Assembly (NCBI GenBank): GCA_023213395.1
Contig: CM041465.1
Span: 72,361,741 to 72,425,740, forward strand
Source: Cycas panzhihuaensis
Taxonomy: Eukaryota > Cycadophyta
Length of the DNA: 64,000 nt
Direction of reading: 5' to 3'
The notes beneath the pieces were generated by a model. That model was not told the DNA's origin and searched no databases. It saw nothing but the letters and a program-made list of their open reading frames with translations. Of this stretch, positions 31,813 through 44,130 are shown piece by piece. Made by a program: the position numbers and the translations under genes. Each line of letters starts with the position of its first letter. Positions within the stretch are counted from its first letter, which is position 1.

Positions 31813-32930
31813 GGAGAAAGGGCGTAAAGAGGCAGGAATAAGTAAAAAGAAGGGGAATGAATGAAGTGGGAAAGATCAAGAAAGAATGGGACGTAAGAAA
31901 AAGGAGGTTGTTAAGGGAAAGAGAGGGGGTAATAGGGGGGTTGTCGGGTGTCTATAGCCTGTTGACCCCAAAGAAAGTTACATAAACAAGATATCAAGTT
32001 CTTTCAACAATGCAAAAAGCTTATTCAACTGGGGCATGTGAAGTGTAGAGGGGGGGGGGGGGGGGGGTGAGGTGGGACCCACTGGTGACTAGGTATTAAA
32101 AATTAAAAAAATTTGTACTATATACCAACCTAGTGCAAATTGACTAGTACGATGTGCTGATCAAAATGAGGTATATACTTGTAAGGGTAAATTTTCTCAC
32201 TGACTTAAGTGGAGTTATATATATATATTTTTTCTCTTCTTTTTTTTTTCCCTTTTATTTTTTTTTCAAATTATGAGGTGGCTTACAGTCTTAACCTACC
32301 AACCACTAGACAAGGTGTGCTTAGTCTTATAGGCCTGCCAATAAACCATAGAAGTACGGGGTAAGTAGCCTTTTGGCGCTTAACCACTAACCACTGCACT
32401 ACAAGACTTTAGCGATCGATAGTTGCCTATGCTGGAAAAGGATTTGGACTTGAAGATGGGGTCCTCCTATATACCTGAAGGTACATGGAGGCGCACTACT
32501 GTAGCCAAGTTCTATCTAGGGCTTGGCTTAGGAGTGATACTCTAATCCTTCACGCAAAGGGCATGAGGGCCACTATGCGCTTAGCAAGAATAACAGAACC
32601 CTGCGATACCCAGGAAAGGAGGCAAGAGGGAGAAAAGTAGCTGCCCAACGAGGTTATCTATCTTTAAGATATACTTCAATGCCAGAATTGAAAAATATGA
32701 ATGAAATTAAAACCAGATGAAAGACAAGGGATAAATTACTAGAGTTACCTGGGAAAAGAATTTCCCTTTTCTCCTGATGCTTGGACTATCCCGATACTAT
32801 TTCTCAATCTCCGTGGAGAGAGTACTAAGCGAAGGTCTTTTCTCGATCTCTATTAGAGTAGAGAGAGTACTCGATCTGATAAGGAAAAAAAATTCTAGAC
32901 TTTTGGGTAGCCTCCCACGATCTTGATGCA
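31813..32930 (-). other. Gyp-L leader with conserved block and G18 run
   Basis: Noncoding leader, minus strand. 32,281-32,440 contains the block shared with Gyp-K and Gyp-M (CGCTAAAGTCTT, AGTGCAGTGGTTAG, TATTGGCAGGCCTATAAGAC). An 18-base G run on the plus strand lies at 32,050-32,067. Confidence 0.75.
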
Positions 32931-32942
32931 ACTCTGACACCA
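32931..32942 (-). promoter_or_regulatory. Gyp-L primer-binding site
   Basis: Minus strand TGGTGTCAGAGT, two transitions from TGGTATCAGAGC, two bases inside the 5' LTR edge. Confidence 0.85.
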
Positions 32943-32944
32943 CT

Positions 32945-33318
32945 TGGGATGTTTCTTCTCATCGATACTCTTGGGATATTAGTGAATTTGATAGTCGCAG
33001 TAGCATCTTCTTATCCAACAAAGCAAACAAGCTAACCAAGAGCTTCATAGGAACACCAGAGCGCTAAATAATCACCAAAAGATAGAAAGCACTACATCAC
33101 AATCTTTATAAAAATGTTCTTTCAAGATAATCATCATTTACAATTTATGACCCTTATATATACAAAATAGGGTTTTATACATGTAATCTTATTGGTGGCC
33201 TAAACGGCCTTACATTCTATTGGACAACAATGCCCATGCATACTATTGGTCCACTAGGTGGCACATGCACAAAGTTCCATAGTAGTTTATATAACTTAGC
33301 CAGATAAGTTATGTAACA
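32945..33318 (-). repeat. Gyp-L 5' LTR (374 bp)
   Basis: Minus strand starts TGTTACATAACTTATC, ends CATCCCA; full-length partner of 26,951-27,324. Followed by CTTAG (33,319-33,323). Confidence 0.93.
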
Positions 33319-33323
33319 CTTAG

Positions 33324-36300
33324 TACTAAAAAAAGTGGATTGTCAAACATAGCCACATTTATAAAGTGAGTCATATAGTCATTTATATAAACCATACTCT
33401 TTCCCCCAATGAACACTCAAATTTTGATTTAGAGGATGAGGCTAATAGAGATGTCCGAGAAGATCCCACCCTAGATCCTCAACCTGAAGTATCCCTATCA
33501 GTTGTAGCCTCCACCTCTTATCCTAAACCCCTTCAAGTCAAATGCATTCTCCATATAATTCTAATGTTAATCCTAATCAATAATGGCATGTCCTTAAACT
33601 TTATTAACATATCATTATCTCAATAGCTAAACCTTTATACTATCCCAAAGAATAACTTAACCTTCTCCCTACCAGGGTACCAAAAGTTCTATTATACTAG
33701 TGTCATAAAAAAACTATATGTCTAAATTATCACTTACCTCTTGACCTTAGATTTCTATGCCTTATAAATAGTAGGACCTAACACTGTATTAGGAATCCAG
33801 TGGTTGTAAACCCTATGAACCTATAATACAAACAACTTCCCAACTAATCCTTTTATATTATTCAAGGACTAAATGGGCAAGACACATAAACTCTATGGGT
33901 TATAATCCCCTCTAAACCATTTGGTTTCATTAGGCCATATGAAAATATACCTTCAATCCAACTTTGGCTATATAGCATGCCTTAATAACATTCAAGTTGA
34001 TCCTTAAATCCACCCATGTATCCAAGATGTAATTACTAAGTATAAGCAAGTATTTAGCCCCTTCCTTCCATTACCCCACTTGCCATGGTTTCTTCCACAC
34101 AATTAACCTATAATCTAATCATAACCTAATTAGCCTATGCTTATATAGAAATTCCTACTTCTAAGAAAATAAAATTAAGAAAATCACTATCAAAATGATG
34201 GATATAGGAATAATCTAGCTAAATAAAAGCCCATATGCATCCTCCATAGTCTTAGTTAGAAAGAAAGATGGATTTTCTTGCCTTTGCATGGATTATAAGG
34301 AACTTAATAAGATTACCATAAAAATAAGTTTTCCATTCCCAAGATAGATGACATATTAGATGAGATCCATAGAGCCTCGATCTTTTTTAAGCTATATTTA
34401 TAATTTAGATATTATCAAATCTCAATTGCTTGTGAGGATTATAATAAGACAACTTCCAGAACATAACATGGCCACTTCAAGTTTTGAGTGATGCCTTTTA
34501 GCTTTTGTAATGCCCCCATCACCTTTTAAGTGCTTATGAATAAGATCTTTAGCCCTCATATTTGGAAAATTTGTCATCATCTTCTTTGGAAATATCATTA
34601 TTTATAGTTCTTTCTTAGACCACCACATTTGTCATATAGAGATCATTTTTTAAATATTACACCAACACCAATTATATGTAAAAATTTCTAAGTATGAGTT
34701 TGGGAAAATAGAACTCTAGTATTTAGGGAACATCATATCTTCAAAAGAGATACATGTGGACCTTGATAAAATATCGATCATCACTACCTAGACAACGCTA
34801 ACCAATCTCACAGAACTATGAGTATTACTTGGTCTTACAAGGTTTTTTAATCATTTTGTGTGAAACTATACCTTCGTAATACCTCCACTAACCAACCTAC
34901 TCCGTAAAGACTCCTTTTAATGATCTTTAGAGGCTAAAGTTATCTTTCCTATCTCAAGGTAGTAATGACCTCTGCCCTAGCCCTTATCACTCTTGATTTT
35001 ACCCAACCATTCTAGCTTGAATGTGATGCATTAAGATTTGGCAAGGATGTGGTTTTATACAAGACTACTATCTCATTACATTTGAAAGTAAAAAACTAAA
35101 ATAATATAAATTTTGACTCCTTACATATTAGAAGGAAATGAGAGATACCTTTTACATAATGAATAAGTGGTGTCAATATTGCTTAGGATCAAAATTTCTT
35201 ATCCTCACTAAGTACCATAACCTCCATAGTCTATTATATTAGTCACTTTTGTCAAAAGAATAAGCTGAATGGATTGATCACTTATAGATTTTTTACTTTA
35301 TAATATCTTATAAGAAAGGCAAAGATAATATCGTTAAATATGCCCTTTCTTACCTGCACCCTGATTTTAGTACCCCCAGCCCCAGTATTTATATTATATT
35401 AAAGCCCCATCCCATTTGGTTTAATGAATTACATGTTAAAAATTAGACTTAACCTAACTATGCCTATTGGAGTAAAAATGCTCTTACCCAAAAAGGTTGG
35501 TCATCCCACAACAACTATTTGTTATTTAGGAATTACATCTTTATACACCCATCCTCCTCATTCATCTCTTAAATTTTAACAGAAAACCACTCTACTCCCT
35601 TAGGGGGCCACTTAGGATTTAATAATACCTACAAACATATTTGTGTAAATTTCTTTTGTCTCGACATAAAACCTACTATATTCACCTTTGTATTAGAGTG
35701 TGACACTTATTAGTGGAACAAGGTAGATATTAATGCCCTACTAGGTCTTCTCTAACCACTACACATTCTATTAGGCAAATGGTAGGACATTGCCATGGAT
35801 TTTATCACTAGCCTATTTACATCTACTAGTTTTGACTCTATTAACCAAGTATTCAGACTTCTTCCTAATACACATCTTATATATATCTTTTTGTTTTATT
35901 GACACCTATTCATTGATAGATTAACCAAGTATTCACACTTCTTCCTAATACACATCTTATATATATCTTTTTGTTTTATTGACATATATGTCTAATTTAT
36001 TTTTCACCTTTACAAATTTCTCTTGACTATTATTTACAATCAAGATCCTAAGTCCACTAGCTCTTTTAAGTAATAACTCTTTAGAGTTATAAGAACCACA
36101 TTCAATATGAGTTCTACTTACCATTCTCAAATATATGGTCAACTTGAGGTCTTGAATAAAACTCTAAAAATGTACCTATGTTGTTTCACCTTAGAACACC
36201 AAGTTAAGTAAACCTATTGGTTTTCCTTGGTAAAATATTGGTATAACTCATATCACCATTTAACCATTGGCATGTCCCCATTTTTGGCATTATATGGTTA

Positions 36301-36900
36301 TCACACCCCTTTATACCATACCTTGGTGACCAATTTTTAGACTACCTCAACCTAATAAAAGCTTTAGGAGATGGACCAAATTCTCTATAACCTTCAATAA
36401 AACCTAGCTACTCCAAAACATTTCATGAAATAACTTGCTAACTTCCCCCAATCAGATTGGTCATTTGACATTAGAGATCTCATGTTCCTTCATTTCTAAC
36501 TATACAAACAATAATCCCTTAAGTCTCATCAAGGCCATAAGTTAAACTTATGTTATTATGGTCTGTATAAATTCCTCAAAAGATTAGTGAATTTGCCCAT
36601 GCCCTTGAACTTCCACTAGATACCAATATTCATAACGTATTTCATGTCTCTTACCTAAAAAAAAACCTAGGTGAAAAAGTTATATCCATACCATGCTATC
36701 CATTCTTAATGATGAAGAAAACCTTACAATCCTTCTAAATTGAATCCTTGCTAGCCATCAATGCTATCTCTAGAATTGCACTATTTCTAAGCATCTAATA
36801 TAGTGGGTTAGCTATGATACAGATAAAGTGACCTAGGAATTTGAAGAGTTCATCTAGCAAGACCCTCATCTCCAATGCTTTGAGGACTCAACATCTAAGA
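33324..36900 (+). pseudogene. Gyp-M protease, reverse transcriptase, RNase H, integrase, chromodomain
   Basis: Continues Gyp-M after Gyp-L. Protease region QPEVSLSVVASTSYPKPLQV then LILINNGMSLNFINI (D-S-G now N-N-G). Reverse transcriptase: SIPKIDDILDEI, then FFGNIIIYS (34,581-34,607) with both catalytic aspartates of YFDD lost. RNase H and integrase follow (CDTY, DIAMDFITSLF, DRLTKYSHF) and the chromodomain WVSYDTDKVT-stop-EFEEF near 36,800-36,850. Stops occur every few dozen codons, denser than in Gyp-K or Gyp-L. Contains an 80-bp tandem duplication. Confidence 0.83.
35841..35984 (+). repeat. 80-bp tandem duplication in Gyp-M integrase
   Basis: TTAACCAAGTATTC at 35,841 and again at 35,921, period 80 bp. 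The shared text (to 35,984) differs at about one position, far less than the decay around it. 80 is not a multiple of 3, so it shifts the frame. Confidence 0.88.
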
Positions 36901-36911
36901 GTGGGGGCACT

Positions 36912-37298
36912 TATAACATAACTCCATCTTCTTAAGCAAAATGAGACACTAGCATGTGGAAACTATTAAAGGTTTAAGCGTTGATATTAACTGTTATGTT
37001 TTGTGCACAGGCTGTTAATCCCTCCAATGATATATAAGGCCATTAGGGCCACCAATAGGATTGCTGAGGAAAGACCCCCTTGTATCTATTTAATGATTAG
37101 AGATTACTTATAATGGGATTAATCATTGTTTCCTTTCTTAAGAGAAGGTACTTTGATACTCCTTTGGTGCTCTTTTGGTATCCATTGTGTGAGCTATTTT
37201 GTAATATTAGCCTCTAATGTCAATAAAAGTACTCTATTCATTCTCTTAACTCTTCCTTCATTAGATTTGTAAGGATAATCTTGGAAAGATATGTTGTA
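36912..37298 (+). repeat. Gyp-M 3' LTR (387 bp)
   Basis: Starts TATAACATAACTCCATC after a GAGTGGGGGCA purine-rich tract (36,900-36,910) and ends ATATGTTGTA. Same length as the 5' LTR. Followed by GTAAT and then J1. Confidence 0.9.
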
Positions 37299-37303
37299 GT
37301 AAT

Positions 37304-40300
37304 CCCCATGAGGGCATTAAACTCCTTTAATAGTATAAACTAACATTACACTCCTCTATGAGTGTAAACTAACTTCAAACTCTATCACGAGTATAAATTG
37401 TCATTTGTTGATATCATCTTCTAAAAAAAAAAAGAAAACTTACAAATCCAAAAACATATGTGTGTGTATGTGTGTGTATCAAACATAACCAACTCTAAAA
37501 TTAAGAATAAACTATTTTTGTGTCCAAAAGTATTATATATGTATCATATGCCATCCATGAGATAAGGAAAATGGTGCATACATAATACTAAGAGGTTAAA
37601 ACACAATGATACATGTATATGTATATGCATATATATATATATATGAAAAGTATATATGTATAAAGAGTTGATGGAGTTAGAGTCTCTGCAAAGATGCTTG
37701 AAAGCTCAATGAGCTAGCAAATAAATATATCCTAACCCTTGTCAATCCAAGTTACCTCTTTTAAAAATGGTATAACTATAATATACAATATATAAGTGTG
37801 TTATATGCAAACTCCCTTACTGCCACTCATCTCTAAGATGTCTCAAAGTTGTTAGTGGGTTATGTTACTCTATGGTAGTATGGGTCCTTATGTGGCTATG
37901 TGAGAATCTCTCAACTAAGTAATCAATCAATTAATCATATTTAGATTATACTTGCCCCCCCTTGATTATCAGGGTTATTATGTGGGATGTCATCTAAGCC
38001 AATTAAGCTTACAAGATGATAATTTATACCTCTTCCCTAATATAATTTATAATAGAGGCATTGCTATTGGTGCTATCACTACCTATGGGAATTGACCCCC
38101 ATGTCCAACCACCTAAGCTACTATGCCCTAAAGCTAGGTGATAATGGCATCTTGCTTCATGATTATGATAACTATTTAGGCAATCCTTGGTTTTCACTCC
38201 CCTCTGTCAACCCCCTACATGGATAATGCCATTATTATAAGGGAAAAGATTATTGCATATGGTCATGTGAGATCTTATTCATTTATATCCAAAATAGGAG
38301 GCTATCCCTCCATGTATACCATGTTAAATAATGAGTCTAAATAATGGCACACAAAATTTGGAGTGAATCCACCATCTATAAAATGAAATATAAGAGGAAA
38401 GTCAATGTCTATAAGATATATTAAATCCATAACCAAGGTAAAAATTAAAACAAATCATAGATACTAAAGAAAATAGAGAGAGAGGTAGAATAGATACCAT
38501 CTTTGAGATGCTCATCATTGCCTCCCCTAGAAAGCCCAATTATCCAATCCATACCTTCATGTGTTGGTCCCTTTATTGCCTCAATTATAACTATAACTTA
38601 AGTTGGATTCCACTATAGAATGACCTTAATGATAGGTTGTGTTGGTCAACCATCTTCACCTCCATCTCCCCCCTCTATCATTATTGCCTCCTACTCAACA
38701 TTTAAATCTTGATGGACTCTAATATAGGGTTGTAGTATGCCCTTTCATTCCTATAGTGTTTAGTAACTTGGTGTAAACAATTCTACTCACCTACTTAGTG
38801 ACCTCAGGATTGTAAAAATGAGTAGGCCACTTATGGACCAAGGGCCCTTCATCTGCCATTAGTTCAGGACCTAATCTCAGTCCCACTCCTCTAAAGTGGT
38901 AAAAAAACTAATACTATAAGATCGTATAGTATGAGAATCCACCATGGCCTACTATTTAAATATGATCTAGTTAGGTCCTTATGTTGGCCATGATTAATAT
39001 AGCCCAATCTAAACTCTTTGTAGCCTTGTAGTGTTGAACTACCTCCATCCATTTGTTAGGGAACTCAATGTAGTTCACCATGGCATGCATCAATTATTGG
39101 CCATACAACCACATATTGATAAAATTATTCCTTAGGCCCCTTTAAGGTGATACCCTAAAATAGTTTTGCTGCCTCTCTATTCATTCCATATATTACTTCT
39201 AGGAGTTAGTGGATACTTTGTGAACTACTTTAATGTACTATGTCCTTTATAAAGTGGGCATAAGGCTCTTCTCTTTCTTAAATAGGGTTAGGATGATATC
39301 AATAGAGACTTTGTATACCATTTTTACAACCTATTACATTCATCAAAGGCCATGTTGCTTGAATGTCTAAACAAAGATATCTTTCTTACTACCCTTTATC
39401 CTAAGTTCCATGCAAAAGCACTCAAAATGGGTGTAATTACATGTAACTTTGTAATTATAAAGTACCTTAGTTTGGAATCCATTAAGATCTAAGAAAGCTT
39501 AAAGAAGATTAATAAGCCTAATCCATGATGTGAGGTTACCCCATCATTACAAGATCCAAGGCCCTAACCATAAGCTCATAGGCCTTCTATTGAGGCCCCT
39601 AATAGGACCATAAATTCATTTATATCTATAATTCACTCATTTGAGTTAGTTGTGAGAGATCTTAAACTACAGTCGATACAAAGTTAGTGAGATCCACTTG
39701 TTCCTTCTTAAGGATGCAAGCACATTAATTAAGCAACATAGACTTCCCCCTAAGGTAAGGGTAGTGAACCTATCCCTCCTTCTAAAAGAAAATACCAAAC
39801 TCGATATGAGAGAAGATGATGTTTAGTTCATCACCATTACACTCATAATGATTCCCACTACTAAACTTAATATCCTAAATTACCACTACCATGGGATCCT
39901 CTAACAAATCCAACATCCAAATTAAATTTGGAATAATTGGTCCACAAGGATCCTTTTCTTGACTATAAGGCTCAAAAGCTTCAAGGCCAATAACAAGCTC
40001 AATGGGGAAAGGGAAGACCCCAACCTTAAAAATGATCTTAATTAAATTCATATCAGAACCAACCTGAGAAGAATTCATAATAGGGAACCAAAACCTTTCA
40101 ACATGTGGGCTAAGAGTCTATGAAAGTAGCTTAATATTATAATACTAAGGGTAAAAGCATCATTCAAATGCTTGTGACCACTCAATTATTTACCACTACT
40201 CAAGATTAGGTTAAACTAAAGAAGCTTCCTCCTCATAATAATAACTTATTAAACCATGACCTACTAGGATTCCCATCTTCCCTAAGACCATTCTTATCTA

Positions 40301-40304
40301 CCTA
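37304..40304 (+). repeat. J1 repeat unit, right part
   Basis: Resumes J1 after Gyp-M. It opens with 30-bp-class degenerate repeats of TTACACTCCTCTATGAGTATAAACTA (37,320-37,400; J2 at 48,555-48,680), then a (TG)/(TA) stretch, then about 1.4 kb that aligns with J2 at 60,025-61,534 (to about 39,080). The last 1.2 kb (39,080-40,304) has no second copy in the window. Open frames at 39,875-40,078 and 40,490-40,699 (minus) have no recognised family. No gene assigned. Confidence 0.7.
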
Positions 40305-41491
40305 GGATGTTATGACCTAAAGAGGGCCCTTCCCCAACCCATAGGCAAGGGGAAGGTATTCTCAATTATTGAGGATCTCTAATCTATCTTTATAAATATG
40401 CCTATAATGGATGTCTTGTAGAGTTGACATGAGCAAAGGAACTTATTTTTAAAAGCCCCAAGGCATGAGGAAATACCCATCTATACTCTTCACGTTGTAT
40501 CTATAAGCAAACCTCTCATGACCTTTGAGCTAGAGGACTTATCTATACAAAAGGAAAGGGAGTGCCATTGGTAATCTCCTTTTTCCATCACTATTGAGAT
40601 GCCTAACTTTGCCTTGAAGAGGATCACAATCGACAATAGCTCCTTACTCAATGACATAAATGCTCGAATACTTGAAGAATTTGGAATTAGGGATTTCAAA
40701 CTTGCTCTTTAAAACTATTAAGGGTACGATGGGAACAAAAGGACCCCCTTAGGAATAGTTAAATTTTTACTCACCCTTAAAGATAAAATAATTCTCAATG
40801 AGATTATAGTTATGGAAATGAATGTTGAATATAACCTCTACTTCAGGCACCCTTGCTTAGATAATATGGGGGTAGTTTGCTCTACCTTATAGAGCCAACT
40901 AAAATTTCTATATAATGGCCAAGTATACACTATTTCACATGAAAGTTGCCACATCCCATTCTTCCCAAAAGGTTTTCCAAGAAATTTTTTATGAAGAAAT
41001 GACTAAACATGACCCATGGCTTAAGTCCCTCTTTCAAGACCTAAACCTTAGAAATGATCTTGATTCTCCAACTATAGGACCCAGTGTGGTTCACTTTACT
41101 CTAATTAGTGTGGGTAGCTATGGAAACCTAAAAATTCTTAGGGACCTTGGGTTTGATCTAGAAAATTAAGGGTCTCCTACATGCTAACTGACTATGATTT
41201 CCCATACCTAAGGGGTTGTATCTCTTAAGAATACCCCCCTTTATTTTGATTCTTTTCTAAGGACTCTTCCTCTAAAAGAGTCCTAATAGGACCATGTGGA
41301 AAATTGTAAGACCATTTCATTGTCTCATTCAACTTATAGAGTCTCACCTTTTTAATGACCTTGGATTGTACAACATTTATGCTAACTCATCTATACTCAC
41401 CACCCTAACTTTTATGAGAAAGTAGTTGAGCTACCATTGGTAGCTCCTCCTTCTCCTTAACCTATTCTGCCACCTACTTGCTTTGTAGAAC
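40305..41491 (+). repeat. J2 repeat unit, first part
   Basis: Tandem to J1, aligning with 18,178-19,380 throughout. Interrupted by Gyp-K within the text CTTTGTAGAAC|TCTCATGGG; J1 has this uninterrupted near 19,370. Target duplication AGAAC at 41,487-41,491. Confidence 0.82.
40614..41169 (+). pseudogene. Gypsy-type aspartic protease remnant in J2
   Basis: Same reading as in J1: LKRITIDNSSLLNDIN (D-N-S-S core with the aspartate kept), ILEEFGI, GYDGNKRTPLG, NEIIVMEMNVEYNLYFRHP, GVVCSTL-stop-SQLKFLYNGQVY. It runs on into an 84-residue open frame (40,915-41,169) with EEMTKHDPWLKSLF and GSYGNLKILRDLGFD. Retropepsin-like protease of a non-chromovirus gypsy element is the likely origin. Two clusters of stops. 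Confidence 0.65.
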
Positions 41492-41832
41492 TGTAACATA
41501 ACCCCACCTTTCCTTAGCAAGTAGGAACCACCAACAAGTAAGGATTAAGGGGTTTAGTAAGTTATGTGTATGGACCACTAAGCCATCCAATAAGATGTAA
41601 GGCCACTAGGGCCACTAATAGAATCATTAAGGATGAAGACCCTTACTTATATATTTAAAAGGTTAAATCACTTGTAATGTGATTGAGTATGGTATCTTGA
41701 AAGGAGAAAGTACTTCGATACTCATTTTGGTGATTTATTTTTTGTGATCTACTTGCACACTTATGTTATTTAGCTTCATTTTTTGCTAATTATCACTCCT
41801 ATAAGCCCAGATTTCTGAGAAGGAATAGTCCA
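41492..41832 (+). repeat. Gyp-K 5' LTR (341 bp)
   Basis: Starts TGTAACATAACCCCACC, ends ATAGTCCA. Full-length partner of 47,561-47,901. Confidence 0.95.
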
Positions 41833-41834
41833 AG

Positions 41835-41846
41835 TGGTATCAGAGC
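41835..41846 (+). promoter_or_regulatory. Gyp-K primer-binding site
   Basis: TGGTATCAGAGC, exact initiator tRNA-Met primer site, two bases after the 5' LTR. Confidence 0.95.
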
Positions 41847-43079
41847 TGTGTTTATGATTGTGAGAAGCTGCCTAGAATAATATTTTTTTTTTTTCGTGTA
41901 TGATTGAGTACTCTCTCTACCTAGGTAGAGATTGAGGAAAGACCTTTACTCAGTACTCTCTCTAAAAAGATTGATAAATAATAGTAGGATAGATTAGAGG
42001 TCGCGAAGCGAAGGGGAATTTCATCCATTAGGTATTGCAAGTAATTTATTTATTCTACATTCAATTCAATTTTTAAGCTTTCTTTTTTTGCATTGGGTTA
42101 TATTCCAAGGGTAGATAACACCGCTGGGCGACTACCCTTTGTGTCTCCTCCTACCTCTCCCTTCTGGGTAGATAACACCGCTGGGTAACTACCCAAGTAG
42201 TTAGGTAGAGACCCTGTACCGGGGGTCTTTAAAGATCATAGGGATCTATGATTCTGGCTAAGCACATCGTAGCTTTTCTGCCCCTTATGTGAAGAACTGG
42301 AGATAACACTCCTGAACCAAGCCCTAGACAGAACCTAGCTATGGAAGTGTACCTCCATGTACCTTCAGGTATATAGGAGGACCCCCTTTAGGATTCCAAA
42401 ACCCTCCCTAGCGCAGGTAAACTATCGGCCGCTAAAGTCTTGCAGTGCAGTGGTTAGCGGTTAGCGCCACAAAGTTACCTGCCCTGAACTTCTGCATCAG
42501 AAGTTTATTGGCAGGCCTATAAGACCAAGCATACCTCATTCTACAGTGGGTAGGACACATCTAACTATTCTCTGTTTCCCCTACCCCAATCTTAATTAAG
42601 ATCACAAGCCATTGACTACCTGAATTCAAAACTTGTCATAACAGTCAAGCCTCCGAAAAAGAAAAAGAAAAAAAAAAATTAGCCCTTACTCACAGTGTAA
42701 AACAATTACCCTTATAAGTCATATACCTCAATTCGATCAGCATATCGTAAGGGTCATTTTGCATTAGGTTAGTCTATACCCTAAATTTTCACTCTTTTTA
42801 TACCCAGGCCACTAATAGGCCCCACCACTCTAAATTCACCTTAAAACTCATACATCCCATTTTGATAAGTTTTTTGTGCTCTTTCTAGTGGACTAAACAT
42901 CTTGCTTATGTAATTTTGGGGTCAATAGGCTATAAACACCCCACGTTCCCTTATTCTCCCCTTCTTTCCCATATAGTAACTCCCTATTCTTATATCCCGT
43001 TCTTTCTTGATCTGTCCCACTTCGTTCTTTCCCTTCTTTCTACTTACTCCTGCCTCTTTAATTCCTTTCTTCAACTCTA
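41847..43079 (+). other. Gyp-K leader with conserved block
   Basis: Noncoding. 42,240-42,545 aligns with the leaders of Gyp-L and Gyp-M (TACCTTCAGGTATATAGGAGGA near 42,360 also in Gyp-L; then GCTAAAGTCTTGCAGTGCAG and GGCAGGCCTATAAGAC). Upstream, GGGTAGATAACACCGCTGGG occurs twice (42,110-42,200, about 57 bp apart). Confidence 0.75.
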
Positions 43080-44130
43080 ATGGCAAAAAATCAAATAGAA
43101 AAAAATTCTGAGTGACTAATGACTTATCTAACTTTAAAACAGAGGTCAATGATAGACTCAGTAGCATGCCTACCAAATTTGACCTGGATGACACTAAGAA
43201 AGAGATTCTTAGTATGTTTCAGTAGTGGGTATCACCTCAACCCCAAAGCATAGGAGCTTCTAACTCAACGGGCAACCAACCTCCCCCTTCTCTAGGAAGT
43301 AACGCATATATAAGAGGTTCTCCACCAAGATAGCCTTGTTTCCACCATAAGATCAACATTCCTACATTTGATCCAGATGTGAATAGAGAGTGCACTCGAA
43401 GTTGGGTTAATAAGTTATAATCCTACTTCACTCTCTACTTGATGTTAGACGAGGACCAACTCTTATACGCTTCCATTCACTTAGATGGTCGAGCTCACCA
43501 TTGGTTTAACTAATGGAAGCAGGAATATCCCTCTCACCAAACTTGGTCCCATTTCACTAGTTGTTTCTTTGAACAATATGAAGATATATGAAGTCAATCT
43601 TTTTTCATACAACTCACCCGACTTAAGCAGACATCAATTGTAGAAGCTTACACGGATGAGTTTCGAGCTTTATATAACTGCGTGCCATAAAGTCGAAACT
43701 TAGACAAACAAATAGTAATTGATATTTATGTGGCAAGGGGGACTCCAAGACTGTATTTAGATGAGATTAAAGACAATGGCAATCTACTCCCTTAAGGAAA
43801 CTTTCAAGTGGGTCCATGCAGTAGAAGCTGAGTTTGTAGCAGATAGACCCTCAGCTATTCGACAGGATAACTCTTGGTCCTCATGCACTCGACAGATAGA
43901 CTTCCAGTGACCTCGACCTTGATTTGATGATGCCTCTCATCCTCAAGTTGACTTCATATGTCCTCGGCCATGACAGGATGATTCTTGACCATCTATTGAT
44001 CGCTAGAATGAGGATACATCCACCAAAAGAGTCAAAATTTCTTAATCTAAAGCACAACATTAACTCGAGGCTGGCCTTTGTATGTAGTGTGTAGAAAAGC
44101 AGACTTCTGAGCATGGTCATTTTTGTAAAG
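43080..44130 (+). pseudogene. Gyp-K gag
   Basis: ATG at 43,080 (MAKNQIEKNSE). After frame changes the capsid domain reads FDPDVNRE, YASIHLDGRAHHWFN-stop-WKQEYPSHQTW (about 43,465-43,550), FFEQYED, LTRLKQTSIVEAYTDEFRALY. A knuckle-like Cys/His region appears near 44,060-44,120. Gag forms the particle and binds RNA. At least eight stops or shifts. The start is chosen by analogy with Gyp-L, where ATG sits at the same distance from the capsid domain. Confidence 0.78.

Larger units (their letters stand above)
26951..33318 (-). mobile_element. Gyp-L, complete Ty3/gypsy chromovirus
   Basis: 6.37 kb on the minus strand with equal 374-bp LTRs, primer site, polypurine tract and 5-bp target duplication. 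Order gag, protease, reverse transcriptase, RNase H, integrase, chromodomain. Least decayed element of the window: open pieces of 242 (integrase), 162 (gag end/protease) and 159 (RNase H) residues. LTRs differ at about 34 of 374 positions by eye, mostly transitions, so it is not recent. Confidence 0.93.
20011..37298 (+). mobile_element. Gyp-M, Ty3/gypsy chromovirus split by nested elements
   Basis: Plus-strand element with 387-bp LTRs at both ends, flanked by GTAAC/GTAAT inside J1. Without nested DNA it is about 6 kb. Order: 5' LTR, primer site, leader, [TRG-3 and TRG-2], gag, [Gyp-L], protease, reverse transcriptase, RNase H, integrase, chromodomain, 3' LTR. It is the most decayed of the three chromoviruses here, which agrees with its being the host of Gyp-L. 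Confidence 0.88.

Noticed and set aside
32050-32067. G18 homopolymer considered as a polypurine tract
   Set aside because: It lies in the Gyp-L leader, on the strand opposite to the element, and not next to an LTR; likely slippage and possibly an assembly-length artefact.
42922-43194. 90-residue minus-strand frame over the Gyp-K leader and gag start
   Set aside because: Shadow of a C/T-rich leader and of gag on the plus strand.
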